A stretch of 64,000 nucleotides of DNA from Arthrobacter sp. NicSoilC5 (GCF_019977395.1 NZ_AP024660.1:1054001-1118000), one strand, 5' to 3'; numbered from the stretch's first letter, positions 26,383-34,713 are shown. Translations and numbers: made by a program. The notes: generated from the letters alone by a model not told the origin.

Positions 26383-26946
26383 ATGGTGCCCTCAGCCACG
26401 CAGGAAAACCTTGAAGTGGACCCGCCCCGGAACCTGTTCTTCGGTGTTGAAGACCGGAAGCTGGGCGGGCCCGCCGGCCTGACGGACAAGTACCTGTACA
26501 CCGAGCAGCGCCGCCGGCAGCAGCTGGCCCAGCGCGTCATCGACTCGGCCATCCAGGTAGCCGACGCTATCCGCACCATGCGGAAGTTCGACCGGACCGG
26601 CAACGCCGACCAGGTACTGGACCACCTGAACGCCTCCCTTGAAGACCTGGACAAGCACGTCCACAACCTCACCGCCGAGGTAGAGAAGTCCGTAGACCGC
26701 TACGGCGACGAGCTGGACCACATCCACACCCGCGACGAAGCCGCAGCGCTCGCCGCCCTCAATGCCCCTGCTGTCACCGAACCCCCAGCGGTGGCAGCAG
26801 GCCCCAACGCGGCAGCCGCAGAGCTAACCCCCCAGGCTCCTGCGGCTGCCGCCCACGCTTACCCTAGCCCCGCCGATGTTGCCCAGGTCCAGCGGAATCT
26901 GGAACGGGCATTGGACCGCCGCGTCGCTTACTCGGTCGGCCCGTGA
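26383..26946 (+). CDS. Hypothetical early phage protein
   Basis: 187 aa from the ATG at 26383 (an in-frame TTG lies at 26350). An acidic, helical middle (about residues 45-125: TEQRRRQQLAQRVIDSA..., LNASLEDLDKHVHNLTAEVEK) suggests a coiled coil. An Ala/Pro-rich linker and a basic C-terminal helix follow. No known motif. It overlaps the next gene by 4 bases (GTGA). Confidence 0.6.
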   Translation: MVPSATQENLEVDPPRNLFFGVEDRKLGGPAGLTDKYLYTEQRRRQQLAQRVIDSAIQVADAIRTMRKFDRTGNADQVLDHLNASLEDLDKHVHNLTAEVEKSVDRYGDELDHIHTRDEAAALAALNAPAVTEPPAVAAGPNAAAAELTPQAPAAAAHAYPSPADVAQVQRNLERALDRRVAYSVGP

Positions 26947-27182
26947 AGACCCGCATCCGGCGCTTCGCCGTCGTCCATCCCGTGGGGAAGCCGCCGTTCA
27001 AGGACCGCGCCGAGCTGCACTACCGGGACAACAAGGAGCTGGCGGACCAGATCGCCACGTACGCCCGGAGCAAGTGGCCGATGCCGCAGCAGATCGCGGT
27101 GGACGTCCACGCACAGCACATCCTCATCAACGGCCGGCACAGCGCCAGCTACTCCATCCACGAACACAGGAGCAACCCATGA
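26943..27182 (+). CDS. Hypothetical small basic phage protein
   Basis: 79 aa, GTG start overlapping the previous stop. It has many Arg/Lys and His residues and an ELADQIATYARSKW helix followed by a hydrophobic strand. No family recognised. Its stop overlaps the ATG of the next gene (ATGA). Confidence 0.55.
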   Translation: MKTRIRRFAVVHPVGKPPFKDRAELHYRDNKELADQIATYARSKWPMPQQIAVDVHAQHILINGRHSASYSIHEHRSNP

Positions 27183-27382
27183 GCATGAAGTCACCTTCAG
27201 TGCGGGTCGGCCGGAATCGCCGCCGCATCTTCCTCTACCTCCCGTTCCTGGTCATCGGCGCGCTGCTGTTCCTCGCCTCCACCGAGACCGCCCCCGTCAT
27301 CAACTCCGCCTACCTTGCAGGCGTCACCCTCCTACTGGCCGGCGCCGCCGGATTCATCCTTGAGACAGGACACACGAAATGA
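27179..27382 (+). CDS. Small phage membrane protein, two membrane segments
   Basis: 67 aa from the ATG at 27179, with AGGAG just upstream. A basic N-terminus (RVGRNRRR) leads to hydrophobic stretches IFLYLPFLVIGALLFLA and SAYLAGVTLLLAGAAGFIL, predicting both ends inside. An early-operon position argues against a lysis holin. Function unknown. Confidence 0.6.
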   Translation: MSMKSPSVRVGRNRRRIFLYLPFLVIGALLFLASTETAPVINSAYLAGVTLLLAGAAGFILETGHTK

Positions 27383-27765
27383 CCGAACAGCCCGTCGAGA
27401 CTGAACAGCAGTTCCTCGGCAATGAAGCCCAGATCAATGACCCCATCGTCCAGCCCGCCGTTGAACCGCCGTTCTTGACGGCCATCGGCGAAAAGCATGC
27501 GGATCTGATTCAGCCCCGGCAGCATTACTCCCCGAACGCTCACCTTCGCCGCCCGGCATGGTCACCAGTGGACAACGTTGAGCTGACCGCTCTGGCCCGC
27601 AAGAGCGCAGTGGCCAACCGGAAGCTGGCCATTGCCAAGGCAGAGTCTGTCAGGGCTGAGGAATCGCTCAAGCTGGCGCTGGACGTCGAGAACCAGGCAG
27701 CCGAAGAGGTCTATGCGGCCAACGAAGCGCTGGTGGCCTTCACCCGGAAGGACACCGGACTGTGA
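27379..27765 (+). CDS. Hypothetical phage protein with C-terminal coiled coil
   Basis: 128 aa, ATGA overlap with the previous gene. A Pro/Gln-rich N-terminal part is followed by an Ala/Glu-rich helix (LARKSAVANRKLAIAKAE and on to residue 115) likely to form a coiled coil. No recognised domain. Confidence 0.55.
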   Translation: MTEQPVETEQQFLGNEAQINDPIVQPAVEPPFLTAIGEKHADLIQPRQHYSPNAHLRRPAWSPVDNVELTALARKSAVANRKLAIAKAESVRAEESLKLALDVENQAAEEVYAANEALVAFTRKDTGL

Positions 27766-29111
27766 ACGCGACCTTCCAGGAACTCCACATCGACCAGCTG
27801 GTCATCCACGCCAAGAACGTCCGCAAAGACGTAGGTATCGTCACCGACCTGGCGAACAGCATCACCGAGCAGGGCATCCTCCAGCCGCTCGTCGTCGCCC
27901 CCGCGCTCGCCGGTGATGGGTACACCATCATTGCCGGGCACCGCCGGCACGCCGCGGCGAAGCTCGCCAACGTCGATTCCCTGCCGTGCGTCATCCGCGA
28001 AGACCTGGACACCGAGCCGAAGCAGCTGGTGGCCATGCTTGTGGAGAACACCCAGCGCGCGGACCTGACCCCGGTGGAAGAGGCCACGGCCTATCAGACC
28101 ATCCTGGACTTCGGGGACGGCTTCAACGTCAAGACTGTTGCCAAGGCCACGGGCCGATCCCAGAGCCACGTCCGGAAGCGCCTGCTGCTGACCAAGCTCA
28201 ACGGGGACGCCAAGGGCAAGCTGGAAGACCAGACCCTGAACGTTGACCAGGCGCTGGTGCTTGTGGACTTTGCCGACGACGAAGAGGCCACGGCCAAACT
28301 CCTTGAGGCAGCCGCCGAGGGACGGAACTGGAACTACACCGTCGAGATGGAGACCCGCCGCCGGAACGCACCGGTGAAGGTGGCCAATGCAAAGGCCGCG
28401 CTAGAGGCCGCTGGCATCGAACTGATCCCCGAAGAGCACCGCTACTCGGGCCCGTGGAACCGGCTCTACGAGCACGAAGCTGCGCGCACGATGGAAGAAC
28501 ATGCCGCCGCCGGCCACCGCGCATTCATCAGCATGTGGGGCGACATCGAGTGGTTCGAAAAGCCCGCCAAGGCACCCAAGGTAACGCCGGAACTGACCGA
28601 CGAAGAGAAGGAAGCCAAGCGCCGCGAAGCTCAGCTCACCGCCGCCCTGGACATTGCCCACGCCGTACGCGCCGAACACCTCAAAGGCGTCATCAACGAC
28701 CCACCCGAAGGCGCCGCAGACGAAGCCCTCTACCGCCTCCTGGTCCGCCATCTCCACTCCCACGTCAACCTCTTCGCAGAAATCACCGGCCGCCACCCGG
28801 ACAGCGAAAGCGACCACCAAGGCATCAAGGCCGCGCTCGCCGCGATGACCGTGGAGCAGATGGCGCTGCTCCTGCACATGGCCGAGCGGTCCCAGGAAGA
28901 CGAGCTGCTGAAGCTCTGGGCATGGGACGCCGGCGACTACCGCCACACGTGGGGCCCCAAAGGCTGGATCGAGGACCTGGGCAGCGTCTACCACTACGAG
29001 CTGTCCGCGGTCGAGCAGGAAGTACTGGACCACTTCCAGCAGGCCCATGATGCCCGCCTCGCTGAAACCGCAACCGAAGACCAGGAAGACGAGGACGCCG
29101 ACGATGAGTAA
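27762..29111 (+). CDS. ParB/Spo0J-like DNA-binding protein
   Basis: 449 aa. The ParB N-domain is clear: VRKDVGIVTDLANSITEQGILQPLVV, IIAGHRRHAAAKLAN (the GxRRxxA-type CTP-binding motif) and VENTQRADLTPVEEA. A helix-turn-helix follows (TVAKATGRSQSHVRKRLLL). The long C-terminal half is acidic and specific to phages. With no ParA partner nearby a role in partition is unlikely; early gene control or replication is the better guess. GTG start overlapping the previous stop. Confidence 0.85.
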   Translation: MNATFQELHIDQLVIHAKNVRKDVGIVTDLANSITEQGILQPLVVAPALAGDGYTIIAGHRRHAAAKLANVDSLPCVIREDLDTEPKQLVAMLVENTQRADLTPVEEATAYQTILDFGDGFNVKTVAKATGRSQSHVRKRLLLTKLNGDAKGKLEDQTLNVDQALVLVDFADDEEATAKLLEAAAEGRNWNYTVEMETRRRNAPVKVANAKAALEAAGIELIPEEHRYSGPWNRLYEHEAARTMEEHAAAGHRAFISMWGDIEWFEKPAKAPKVTPELTDEEKEAKRREAQLTAALDIAHAVRAEHLKGVINDPPEGAADEALYRLLVRHLHSHVNLFAEITGRHPDSESDHQGIKAALAAMTVEQMALLLHMAERSQEDELLKLWAWDAGDYRHTWGPKGWIEDLGSVYHYELSAVEQEVLDHFQQAHDARLAETATEDQEDEDADDE

Positions 29112-29493
29112 CCACTTCCTCACCGAGAACCCGGACCAAGAGCACGTCTGCGGCTGCGGCTACCGGCCCGAAGTTCTGGACGACTTCGCCCCGATCGGCA
29201 AGCAGTGGATGGCCCGGCAGGTAGTCCTGGACCACGTGAAGGCTTTCAGCGAGGCCCCCGCTCCCACGCCCTCGGACCCATTCCTGGTGGACCACGCCGA
29301 GTTCCCGCGTGCCGGCGTCCGCCGCACCGCGGACGGCCAGTGGCTCCTGACGCTCTGGGACGGCATGGGCATTCAGCACCACATTGACGAGCCGGCCTTC
29401 CCGAGACGTGAGGATGCTTTCGACTACGGCTGGATGACCATCGGAGCCTGCCGACAAGCCGGCACCAACCTGAACGGATGGGCCAAGGTATGA
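29104..29493 (+). CDS. Hypothetical phage protein with CxC near the N-terminus
   Basis: 129 aa from the ATG at 29104, overlapping ParB-like by 8 bases. An HVCGCGYRPEVLDDFAP motif may bind metal. A Trp-rich C-terminal half (QWLLTLWDGMG, YGWMTIGACRQAG) suggests a compact domain. No family recognised. Confidence 0.55.
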   Translation: MSNHFLTENPDQEHVCGCGYRPEVLDDFAPIGKQWMARQVVLDHVKAFSEAPAPTPSDPFLVDHAEFPRAGVRRTADGQWLLTLWDGMGIQHHIDEPAFPRREDAFDYGWMTIGACRQAGTNLNGWAKV

Positions 29494-29591
29494 GCCCCAA
29501 AGTAGAGGCCACAAGGCCCGAGAAAGTGGAGCGCTGCGGATCCTGCAACGCCCCGATCAACTTGCAGACCGGCGAATGCCGCTGCTCCTAA
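29490..29591 (+). CDS. Tiny zinc-ribbon-like phage protein (33 aa)
   Basis: ATGA overlap with the previous gene. The C-terminal half has CGSCNAP ... GECRCS, four cysteines spaced like a zinc knuckle. Such mini-proteins are frequent in early operons of actinophages; the role is unknown. Confidence 0.55.
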   Translation: MSPKVEATRPEKVERCGSCNAPINLQTGECRCS

Positions 29592-29611
29592 CGGAAGGAG
29601 GGGAACTCAGC

Positions 29612-30079
29612 ATGGGCTACCGATACCGTGGCGATCAACCGATGACCGCCGAAGAACTCCTGGACATGGCTCGCGCCCAGGCAGAGACCATCATCGCCGC
29701 GGCCAAGCTCAAAGCCATGCAGGAAGCCAGACTCATCCACGAACTTGCGTACGACCAAGGCCTTGCGCTCGCTGAGCGCGAATACGCCAGGCGCGACGAA
29801 CGTGAAGCCGACCGGAAGCTGGCAAAAGAAGCAGTGCTGAAGCGTGTAGCTGAACGCAGGCTGAAGGCAGCAGCTTTCGAAGTAGCCGGCAAATTACCCA
29901 AGGACGCCAAAGCCACTGACCGGCTGGAGAACATCGAGTATCTGGTCAACGCCGGCTGCACAGTAGACGAAGCCTTGAGTCGCTCCGGATACCACGCTGT
30001 GGACTCTTTCAAGCGAGCTGCCTACCGCCACGGCCGAAATGACCTGGTCCGTTTTGTGTCGGAGCGACAAAGAACGTGA
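29612..30079 (+). CDS. Hypothetical phage protein, helical
   Basis: 155 aa from the ATG at 29612 behind a strong AAGGAGGGG site. A long charged helix (about residues 10-95, rich in Ala, Glu, Arg) is followed by a C-terminal part, IEYLVNAGCTVDEALSRSGYHAVDSFKRAAYRHGRND, that looks like a helix-turn-helix. A DNA-binding regulator is possible. Confidence 0.55.
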   Translation: MGYRYRGDQPMTAEELLDMARAQAETIIAAAKLKAMQEARLIHELAYDQGLALAEREYARRDEREADRKLAKEAVLKRVAERRLKAAAFEVAGKLPKDAKATDRLENIEYLVNAGCTVDEALSRSGYHAVDSFKRAAYRHGRNDLVRFVSERQRT

Positions 30080-30237
30080 GCAGCAGCCAGCGCCCAGAGT
30101 TGTGCGCCATGGGATCCAGCCACCGCCGGCAGCCCACCCCCGGATGCACCTGCCCCGAGTGGCGGTACCACCCGGCATACCCGAGACCCACCAACCCCGA
30201 CTGTCCGAAACACGGAGAGACCCAGCATGAACCCTGA
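30076..30237 (+). CDS. Small Cys/His-rich phage protein (53 aa)
   Basis: GTGA overlap with the previous gene. TPGCTCPEWRYHPAYPRPTNPDCPKHGE gives Cys and His residues suited to zinc binding. The next gene starts inside its last codons. Confidence 0.5.
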   Translation: MSSSQRPELCAMGSSHRRQPTPGCTCPEWRYHPAYPRPTNPDCPKHGETQHEP

Positions 30238-30346
30238 CTGCCGAGACGGAAAGCACGCATCATGCAGCGGCGACGGCTGGGACGCCACCGCTGACCAGCC
30301 AGCACCATGCCCCTGCGAATGCCACCAAGAAGCGAGAGCCGCATGA
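30227..30346 (+). CDS. Small Cys-rich phage protein (39 aa)
   Basis: MNPDCRDGKHASCSGDGWDA ... CPCECHQEA: six cysteines in 39 residues. This type, with DC-x4-H-x2-C and a terminal CxCxCH, recurs in actinophage early operons. It overlaps both neighbours. Confidence 0.55.
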   Translation: MNPDCRDGKHASCSGDGWDATADQPAPCPCECHQEARAA

Positions 30347-31212
30347 TCCTCACCGTAAACACCCTGGACCTCCGACAGGCCCTCATGGCCGTCACCCCCC
30401 ACACTGGAGACCCGAAACTTAGCCAGGCGCTCGCCGTTGTCCACTTCACCGCCACGGACGGCATGCTCCACGTCACCGCCTGCAACACCGTCACCCTGGG
30501 CCATGCCGTGGCATCAGTCTGGGAAGCCGAGGGCCTCACTGGCGACGTGAACGACGACGCCTTCAACCTGCCGGCCGATGTCGCCAAGGAACTTCTGACG
30601 ATCTTCAAGGCCAAGGGCAAGCAGCCGGAGGACGAGATCGGGGACACGCTCCGCATCACCGTCCGCGACTCCAGCATCACGTTCATGGACGTCTCCGGCC
30701 TCTTCCCCGGCAAGGAGTTCAAGATTCCGCGGGAAGACGACACCGGAGAATTCCCCCTCGCCTTCGGCCGCCTCCTCATCCAGGCAGTCCTGTCCGACCG
30801 CGTGATGCCGGAGCGTCTGGTGGCCGCCGGCCGACTGGTACGTCTCTTCGCCACGGCCTCGCAGGCCTACGGTGAACCGCTCGTCATCGAACCTACCGAG
30901 GACGCCAAGCGCATCCTGATTAGCTGCGGCGAATCCTTCCTCGGGCTGCTGATGCCCATCCGCTCCGAAGACGGCTCCACAGTCGCCAACGAGCTGAACG
31001 CCTTCCGGGAAGGGTGGATGAACCGTCTCCCCGAGCTGGCGCACGCCGGCGGCGGCAAGCTGCCCGAATCACCCAAGCCAGGGGACGCGAACTTCCTACG
31101 CGACGGACACGGCTTCCACGGGTCCGTAACCATCAGCTCCGGCAGCAAAGTCCAGGACATCACCGATGCCGTGTTCAACCGCGTAGTAGAGATTGTGGAG
31201 CCCCACCTATGA
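30343..31212 (+). CDS. Sliding-clamp-like phage replication protein
   Basis: 289 aa, ATGA overlap. The N-terminus (MILTVNTLDLRQALMAVTPHTGD, ALAVVHFTATDGMLHVTACNTVT) follows the strand-helix-strand pattern of DNA polymerase III beta clamp domains. ILISCGESFLGLLMPIR resembles the clamp C-terminal LMPxR motif, here followed by about 80 extra residues. It may raise processivity of the host polymerase. The assignment rests on pattern, not on a search. Confidence 0.55.
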   Translation: MILTVNTLDLRQALMAVTPHTGDPKLSQALAVVHFTATDGMLHVTACNTVTLGHAVASVWEAEGLTGDVNDDAFNLPADVAKELLTIFKAKGKQPEDEIGDTLRITVRDSSITFMDVSGLFPGKEFKIPREDDTGEFPLAFGRLLIQAVLSDRVMPERLVAAGRLVRLFATASQAYGEPLVIEPTEDAKRILISCGESFLGLLMPIRSEDGSTVANELNAFREGWMNRLPELAHAGGGKLPESPKPGDANFLRDGHGFHGSVTISSGSKVQDITDAVFNRVVEIVEPHL

Positions 31213-31544
31213 GCGGCGTGCTGGACGGGATCAAAGACCGCCTAGAACGAATTACTAAGCGGCTCGAATCATGGGACGGCCGCGACCCTGCGAGGGTCCG
31301 GGCCACCACAGTTGAAGCCGAGGACGACTTCGGGATATTCAACGTCCGCAACTATCACGGGTCCTACATCTCGGCCCTTGATGCGGCGGCGGAACAGTTT
31401 CTCGATACAACTCCGAAGCTGATCGCCGCCGTCGAAGCCGTTGAGAAGCTGGCCGCCGGTTCAGAAGAGCACGGTAGCAATCTGGTGTTCGCGGTCGATA
31501 TCCGCAAGGCAATCGGTGCGGCGCTTGGGGAGGCGAGCACCTAA
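31209..31544 (+). CDS. Hypothetical phage protein
   Basis: 111 aa from the ATG at 31209, overlapping the previous stop. Charged N-terminal helix LDGIKDRLERITKRLESW and an Ala-rich helical C-terminus. No motif recognised. It lies between the clamp-like and replication genes. Confidence 0.55.
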   Translation: MSGVLDGIKDRLERITKRLESWDGRDPARVRATTVEAEDDFGIFNVRNYHGSYISALDAAAEQFLDTTPKLIAAVEAVEKLAAGSEEHGSNLVFAVDIRKAIGAALGEAST

Positions 31545-31547
31545 CCC

Positions 31548-32696
31548 ATGTTCTTCCAGATCGATGACCAGTTCCACGTCAACCAGAAAGCGAAAACACT
31601 TGCACGCAAAGCGCTGATGAATGATGTCCGGGGCCTCGCCGCCCTGGGCTTGTGGACCATGGCCGGATCGATGTGCCAAGCGGCACTCAACGACGGCGTG
31701 TCCACCGTAGAGGACCTGGTATCGATCACCCTGCACCATGGTGTAGCTGTCGAGCTCGCAGACCTCCTGGTCTCCGCTGAACTCTGGCACACCACCGGCC
31801 ACACCTGCGAACGCTGCCCCGCCGTCAAACCCGGCACGTACATCTACCACGACTGGTTCGCCATGGGCTACGACACCGCAGCCCAGGTCAAGACCACCCG
31901 AGGGAAGCGCAAGGAACTCAAGGACCCGGCCATCATCGCCGCCGTCTGGGCACGTGACTGCATCGATGACCCGGCGAACCCCGCCGTTGGTCTCTGCCGT
32001 TACTGCCAGCGCGAAATCAAGCGAGCAGACCGCAAATCCGAGTTCCGCGGCGAGATGGACCACGTCGTACCCAACCTCTACTGCGGCACCCGCAACATCG
32101 TCCTGGCCTGCCTCGCATGCAACCGCAAGAAGGGCGCACGCACCCCCGAGCAAGCCGGCATGACCCTACACCCCGCCCCGCGCTCGCAGGAGTCCGCTGG
32201 AGCCTCTGAGAACGTCTCGCCCGCACCTGCGGCCGCTGAGATGCCCCAGGCCCCGGACGCCGCCGCTGAAGCGCCGATCAGGCCGGATATCAAATCTGAT
32301 TCGCTGGAGGAACCAGAGCTGATATCCGACGAAAAAGCTATCCCCGTGGGCGCGCGTACGGGCATGCGCCCGGGCAGGGCAGGGCAGGGCAGGGTAACCG
32401 AAGGGTTAAGAGATGGGGTTACCGCTCCTGAATCCTCCAGACCATCCCGCAACAGAAGAAGGCGAGGCAAGGGCAAACCCCAGCCCGCTGCTGCCTCTAG
32501 GCAGCAAGGGACGCATGCCCCTGCTTCTACCTCTCGCCACGATGCAGGCCCAACCCCGGCAGTGAATGCACCCGGCAGGTACGGATCCCCTTGGCATGGC
32601 TGGAGCGGCAAGCCCTCCACCGTCACCGAGACCACCTGCACCGAGCACAACGAAGAACAGCCCTGCCGCAAATGCCAGGAGGACTCCGGCAAGTGA
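31548..32696 (+). CDS. Phage replication-type protein with HNH domain
   Basis: 382 aa. The N-terminal 100 residues (FFQIDDQFHVNQKAKTLARKAL, GLAALGLWTMAGSMCQ) resemble the winged-helix region of actinophage replication/DnaD-like proteins. Residues about 145-200 form an HNH domain with two CxxC pairs (CRYCQ, CLACN) around MDHVVP and NIVLACLACNRKKG. The rest is Pro/Ala/Arg-rich linker. GGGCA tandem repeats (32372-32394) fall inside the linker and could slip out of frame. Confidence 0.7.
   Translation: MFFQIDDQFHVNQKAKTLARKALMNDVRGLAALGLWTMAGSMCQAALNDGVSTVEDLVSITLHHGVAVELADLLVSAELWHTTGHTCERCPAVKPGTYIYHDWFAMGYDTAAQVKTTRGKRKELKDPAIIAAVWARDCIDDPANPAVGLCRYCQREIKRADRKSEFRGEMDHVVPNLYCGTRNIVLACLACNRKKGARTPEQAGMTLHPAPRSQESAGASENVSPAPAAAEMPQAPDAAAEAPIRPDIKSDSLEEPELISDEKAIPVGARTGMRPGRAGQGRVTEGLRDGVTAPESSRPSRNRRRRGKGKPQPAAASRQQGTHAPASTSRHDAGPTPAVNAPGRYGSPWHGWSGKPSTVTETTCTEHNEEQPCRKCQEDSGK
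32372..32394. repeat. GGGCA tandem repeat, 4.6 copies
   Basis: Pentanucleotide repeats inside the HNH replication gene. Gain or loss of one unit would shift the frame of the last third of the protein while sparing the HNH domain. Confidence 0.8.
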
Positions 32697-33013
32697 ACGC
32701 AACCCAAGCCCCCGCAATGTCCGAATCCCAGTTCCAGTCCGCCGTCATCGAACTGGCCAAGCTCAACGGCTACCGGCTGGTCTACCACACGCATGATTCC
32801 CGCCGGTCCCAGAAGGGCTTCCCTGATCTGGTCCTGGTTAGTGAGCACCGGCAACGGGCACTGTTCCGGGAGCTGAAGACAACCAAAGGCCGGCTAACCC
32901 AGGAGCAGTTCGACTGGATCAGCAGCATGCAGCTCGCCAAACTCAATGCCGGCGTCTGGCGCCCCGAAGACCTCACCAACGGCCACATCCTCAAAGACCT
33001 GAGAGGAGCCTGA
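32693..33013 (+). CDS. VRR-NUC domain nuclease
   Basis: 106 aa, GTGA overlap with the previous gene. The PD-(D/E)xK core of VRR-NUC nucleases is seen: ESQFQSAVIELAKLNGY, SQKGFPDLVLV, RELKTTKGRLTQEQFDWI and AGVWRPEDL. Stand-alone VRR-NUC proteins are common in phages and probably cut branched DNA such as Holliday junctions. Confidence 0.85.
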   Translation: MNATQAPAMSESQFQSAVIELAKLNGYRLVYHTHDSRRSQKGFPDLVLVSEHRQRALFRELKTTKGRLTQEQFDWISSMQLAKLNAGVWRPEDLTNGHILKDLRGA

Positions 33014-33831
33014 TGGACTCCTGCGACCTGGGCTACGTATACCGGACCGAGCTGCCCGATGGCCGGGTGATCAAGCTTCCGTACCGCATCGCCCTCAAGC
33101 AGGCCGCCTACTACTCGGCTGCCTGCATCTTCCACGACGAAGCCCCGCTGCCGGCAGTCAAGGGTAGCCACCTGTGCGCTGACTGCGCGGAAGGTCTCCG
33201 CAAGAGCGTGGCCGACATAGCCGAATCCTGGACCGACCTCGAAGCCGCAATGCTTCCAGGCGGACGGGCAGCCAGCTCCGAACCAGTCAGCGGCGGCAAG
33301 GAACTCTATCCACCGCTACCGATCAACACTGACGTGGCCGATGTCCGGGAACGAATCCGGTCCATCGTCTGGTGCATCGTCGGCCAGCTCATCCAAGACT
33401 TGCCGGACCGGAAGCTGCCAGCCGATCAGTCGGCCGGAGTGCTGGCCAGCTGGTTGCTCAACTGGCACGTCGGCTACTTGGTCACGCACCCGTCCGCGAA
33501 CCACCTGCGCGCCGTGTCCCTCGATCTCGCCGCCGTTGCCTGGGAAGCACGCGGGGTGATCTACCGCAGCAAGCCGGTTGAGGTCTCGGTGCCTTCGGCC
33601 CGGTGCCCGCAGCAGGTGATCAGCAAAGGACCGGACGGGAAGACGGTGTCGAGTCCGTGCCCTGGTGAAGTGCTGGCAGTGGACCCGGGCGACGGCCGCA
33701 AGGTTGTCAGGTGCAGCGTGGACATCACGCATCGAGTGCCAGCAGATCAGTGGTTCTACACCCACGCAAACCGCAGGCCCGGTCGGGCCCGGGCCGCCTT
33801 AGCAAAGAAGTACCTGAAGGTAGGGAAGTGA
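33013..33831 (+). CDS. Hypothetical phage protein with cysteine pairs
   Basis: 272 aa, TGATG junction with the VRR-NUC gene. HLCADCAEGL near residue 53, ARCPQQV and SPCPGEV near 200-220, and a basic C-terminus. A zinc-binding regulator or structural protein is possible; I cannot name a family. Confidence 0.6.
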   Translation: MDSCDLGYVYRTELPDGRVIKLPYRIALKQAAYYSAACIFHDEAPLPAVKGSHLCADCAEGLRKSVADIAESWTDLEAAMLPGGRAASSEPVSGGKELYPPLPINTDVADVRERIRSIVWCIVGQLIQDLPDRKLPADQSAGVLASWLLNWHVGYLVTHPSANHLRAVSLDLAAVAWEARGVIYRSKPVEVSVPSARCPQQVISKGPDGKTVSSPCPGEVLAVDPGDGRKVVRCSVDITHRVPADQWFYTHANRRPGRARAALAKKYLKVGK

Positions 33832-34067
33832 ACGTGTTCGTAAGCCAGTTGTTGCCGATCCCGCCCAGTGCAGAAGATAACGTAATCCGAACAGTCCGGC
33901 ATGGGCTGGCCGATGTCCTGGAATGGCTGGGCGAGGACGTGGGGCCGAAGCCCGGCGAACAGATCCACGTCATCAAGGCCGGTAGCCAACTGCTGGTATC
34001 GCAGGAGTTCCTGGACACGCTGCTTAGCACGACGCGCCGACATCCCGCAGATGCCGGGGATGCTTGA
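33828..34067 (+). CDS. Hypothetical small phage protein
   Basis: 79 aa, GTGA overlap. SQLLPIPPSAEDNVIRTVRHGLADVLEWLGED is predicted helical. No family recognised. It ends the early operon. Confidence 0.5.
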   Translation: MNVFVSQLLPIPPSAEDNVIRTVRHGLADVLEWLGEDVGPKPGEQIHVIKAGSQLLVSQEFLDTLLSTTRRHPADAGDA

Positions 34068-34156
34068 CATAAGGAATTAAATTATGGGGTGAGCTGGTGT
34101 TTCGCATCCAGCCACAAACTCAGAGCCTCGACCGGGTAACCGGCGGGGCTCTTCCC

Positions 34157-34261
34157 ATGTCCGGGGAGGTAGCGGTGGACGAGCTGATTGCCGACATTCT
34201 GCGCTGGATTCACGGCATCGAGCGTGACCAGTCGCAGGAAGACTACGTGCTCATTGCTTGA
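34157..34261 (+). CDS. Possible 34-aa phage protein
   Basis: MSGEVAVDELIADILRWIHG and a further 14 residues. An alternative GTG (34175) has GGGGAGG 6 bases upstream. It overlaps the HNH gene start. Small proteins with this acidic amphipathic helix are frequent before HNH genes, but coding status is uncertain. The preceding spacer (34068-34156) is AT-rich and could hold a late promoter, though no clear -35/-10 pair is found. Confidence 0.4.
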   Translation: MSGEVAVDELIADILRWIHGIERDQSQEDYVLIA

Positions 34262-34571
34262 CGAGTGGGACCCGAGACGGGGCAGGTCCGGCAGACCATG
34301 GCAGCGGCTGGTGAAGACTCACTGCCCGCCTGGTTCGATCTGCGCGTGGTGTCATGAAGAGATCGTGTTCGGTCTCCGGCCTCGGCATCCTCTCGGTCCT
34401 TCGCTTGACCACATCGTTGCCCTGGTCGATGGCGGCCACCCGACTGCACCGTGGAACCTTCAGCCCATGCATTTGGGATGCAACGTCAAGAAGGAGAACC
34501 AGCGCCGGCGGCTGGTCAAGGCAGGTGCCCAGCGCATCGAACGGCCGCGCACCAAGCTCCGGCCTCGCTGA
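34254..34571 (+). CDS. HNH endonuclease
   Basis: 105 aa from a TTG start; the start is uncertain. CAWCHEEI, LDHIVALVDGGHPTAPWNLQPMHLGCNVKKEN gives the zinc CxxC, the HNH His and Asn and the second Cys. In phages with this layout the HNH protein beside the terminase takes part in DNA packaging, typically in cos phages. Confidence 0.85.
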   Translation: MLDEWDPRRGRSGRPWQRLVKTHCPPGSICAWCHEEIVFGLRPRHPLGPSLDHIVALVDGGHPTAPWNLQPMHLGCNVKKENQRRRLVKAGAQRIERPRTKLRPR

Positions 34572-34713
34572 CAGCCGCAGAAATACGCGGATTTTTTAGG
34601 AATTCGGGGTGTGGGCGACCCGCGCGTCTTCCATTTTTTCTCTCCCTTGGGAATCACCTGATCTTCCCTTTTTGAAAGGGCGGACCTGCTCGAACTTTTG
34701 GACGGAGGCGACC
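34572..34713. other. Non-coding gap before the terminase genes, candidate cos region
   Basis: 142 bases with AT-rich runs (GGATTTTTTAGGAATTC, CCATTTTTTCTC) and a small hairpin CCCTTT-TTG-AAAGGG near 34665-34680. The position between HNH and terminase small subunit is where cos sites usually lie. No cos motif is proven. Confidence 0.35.

Noticed and set aside
34064..34086. TTGACA with AT-rich sequence as a late promoter
   Set aside because: No -10 at 16-19 bases; TTGACA contains the stop of the previous gene. Kept only as a remark.
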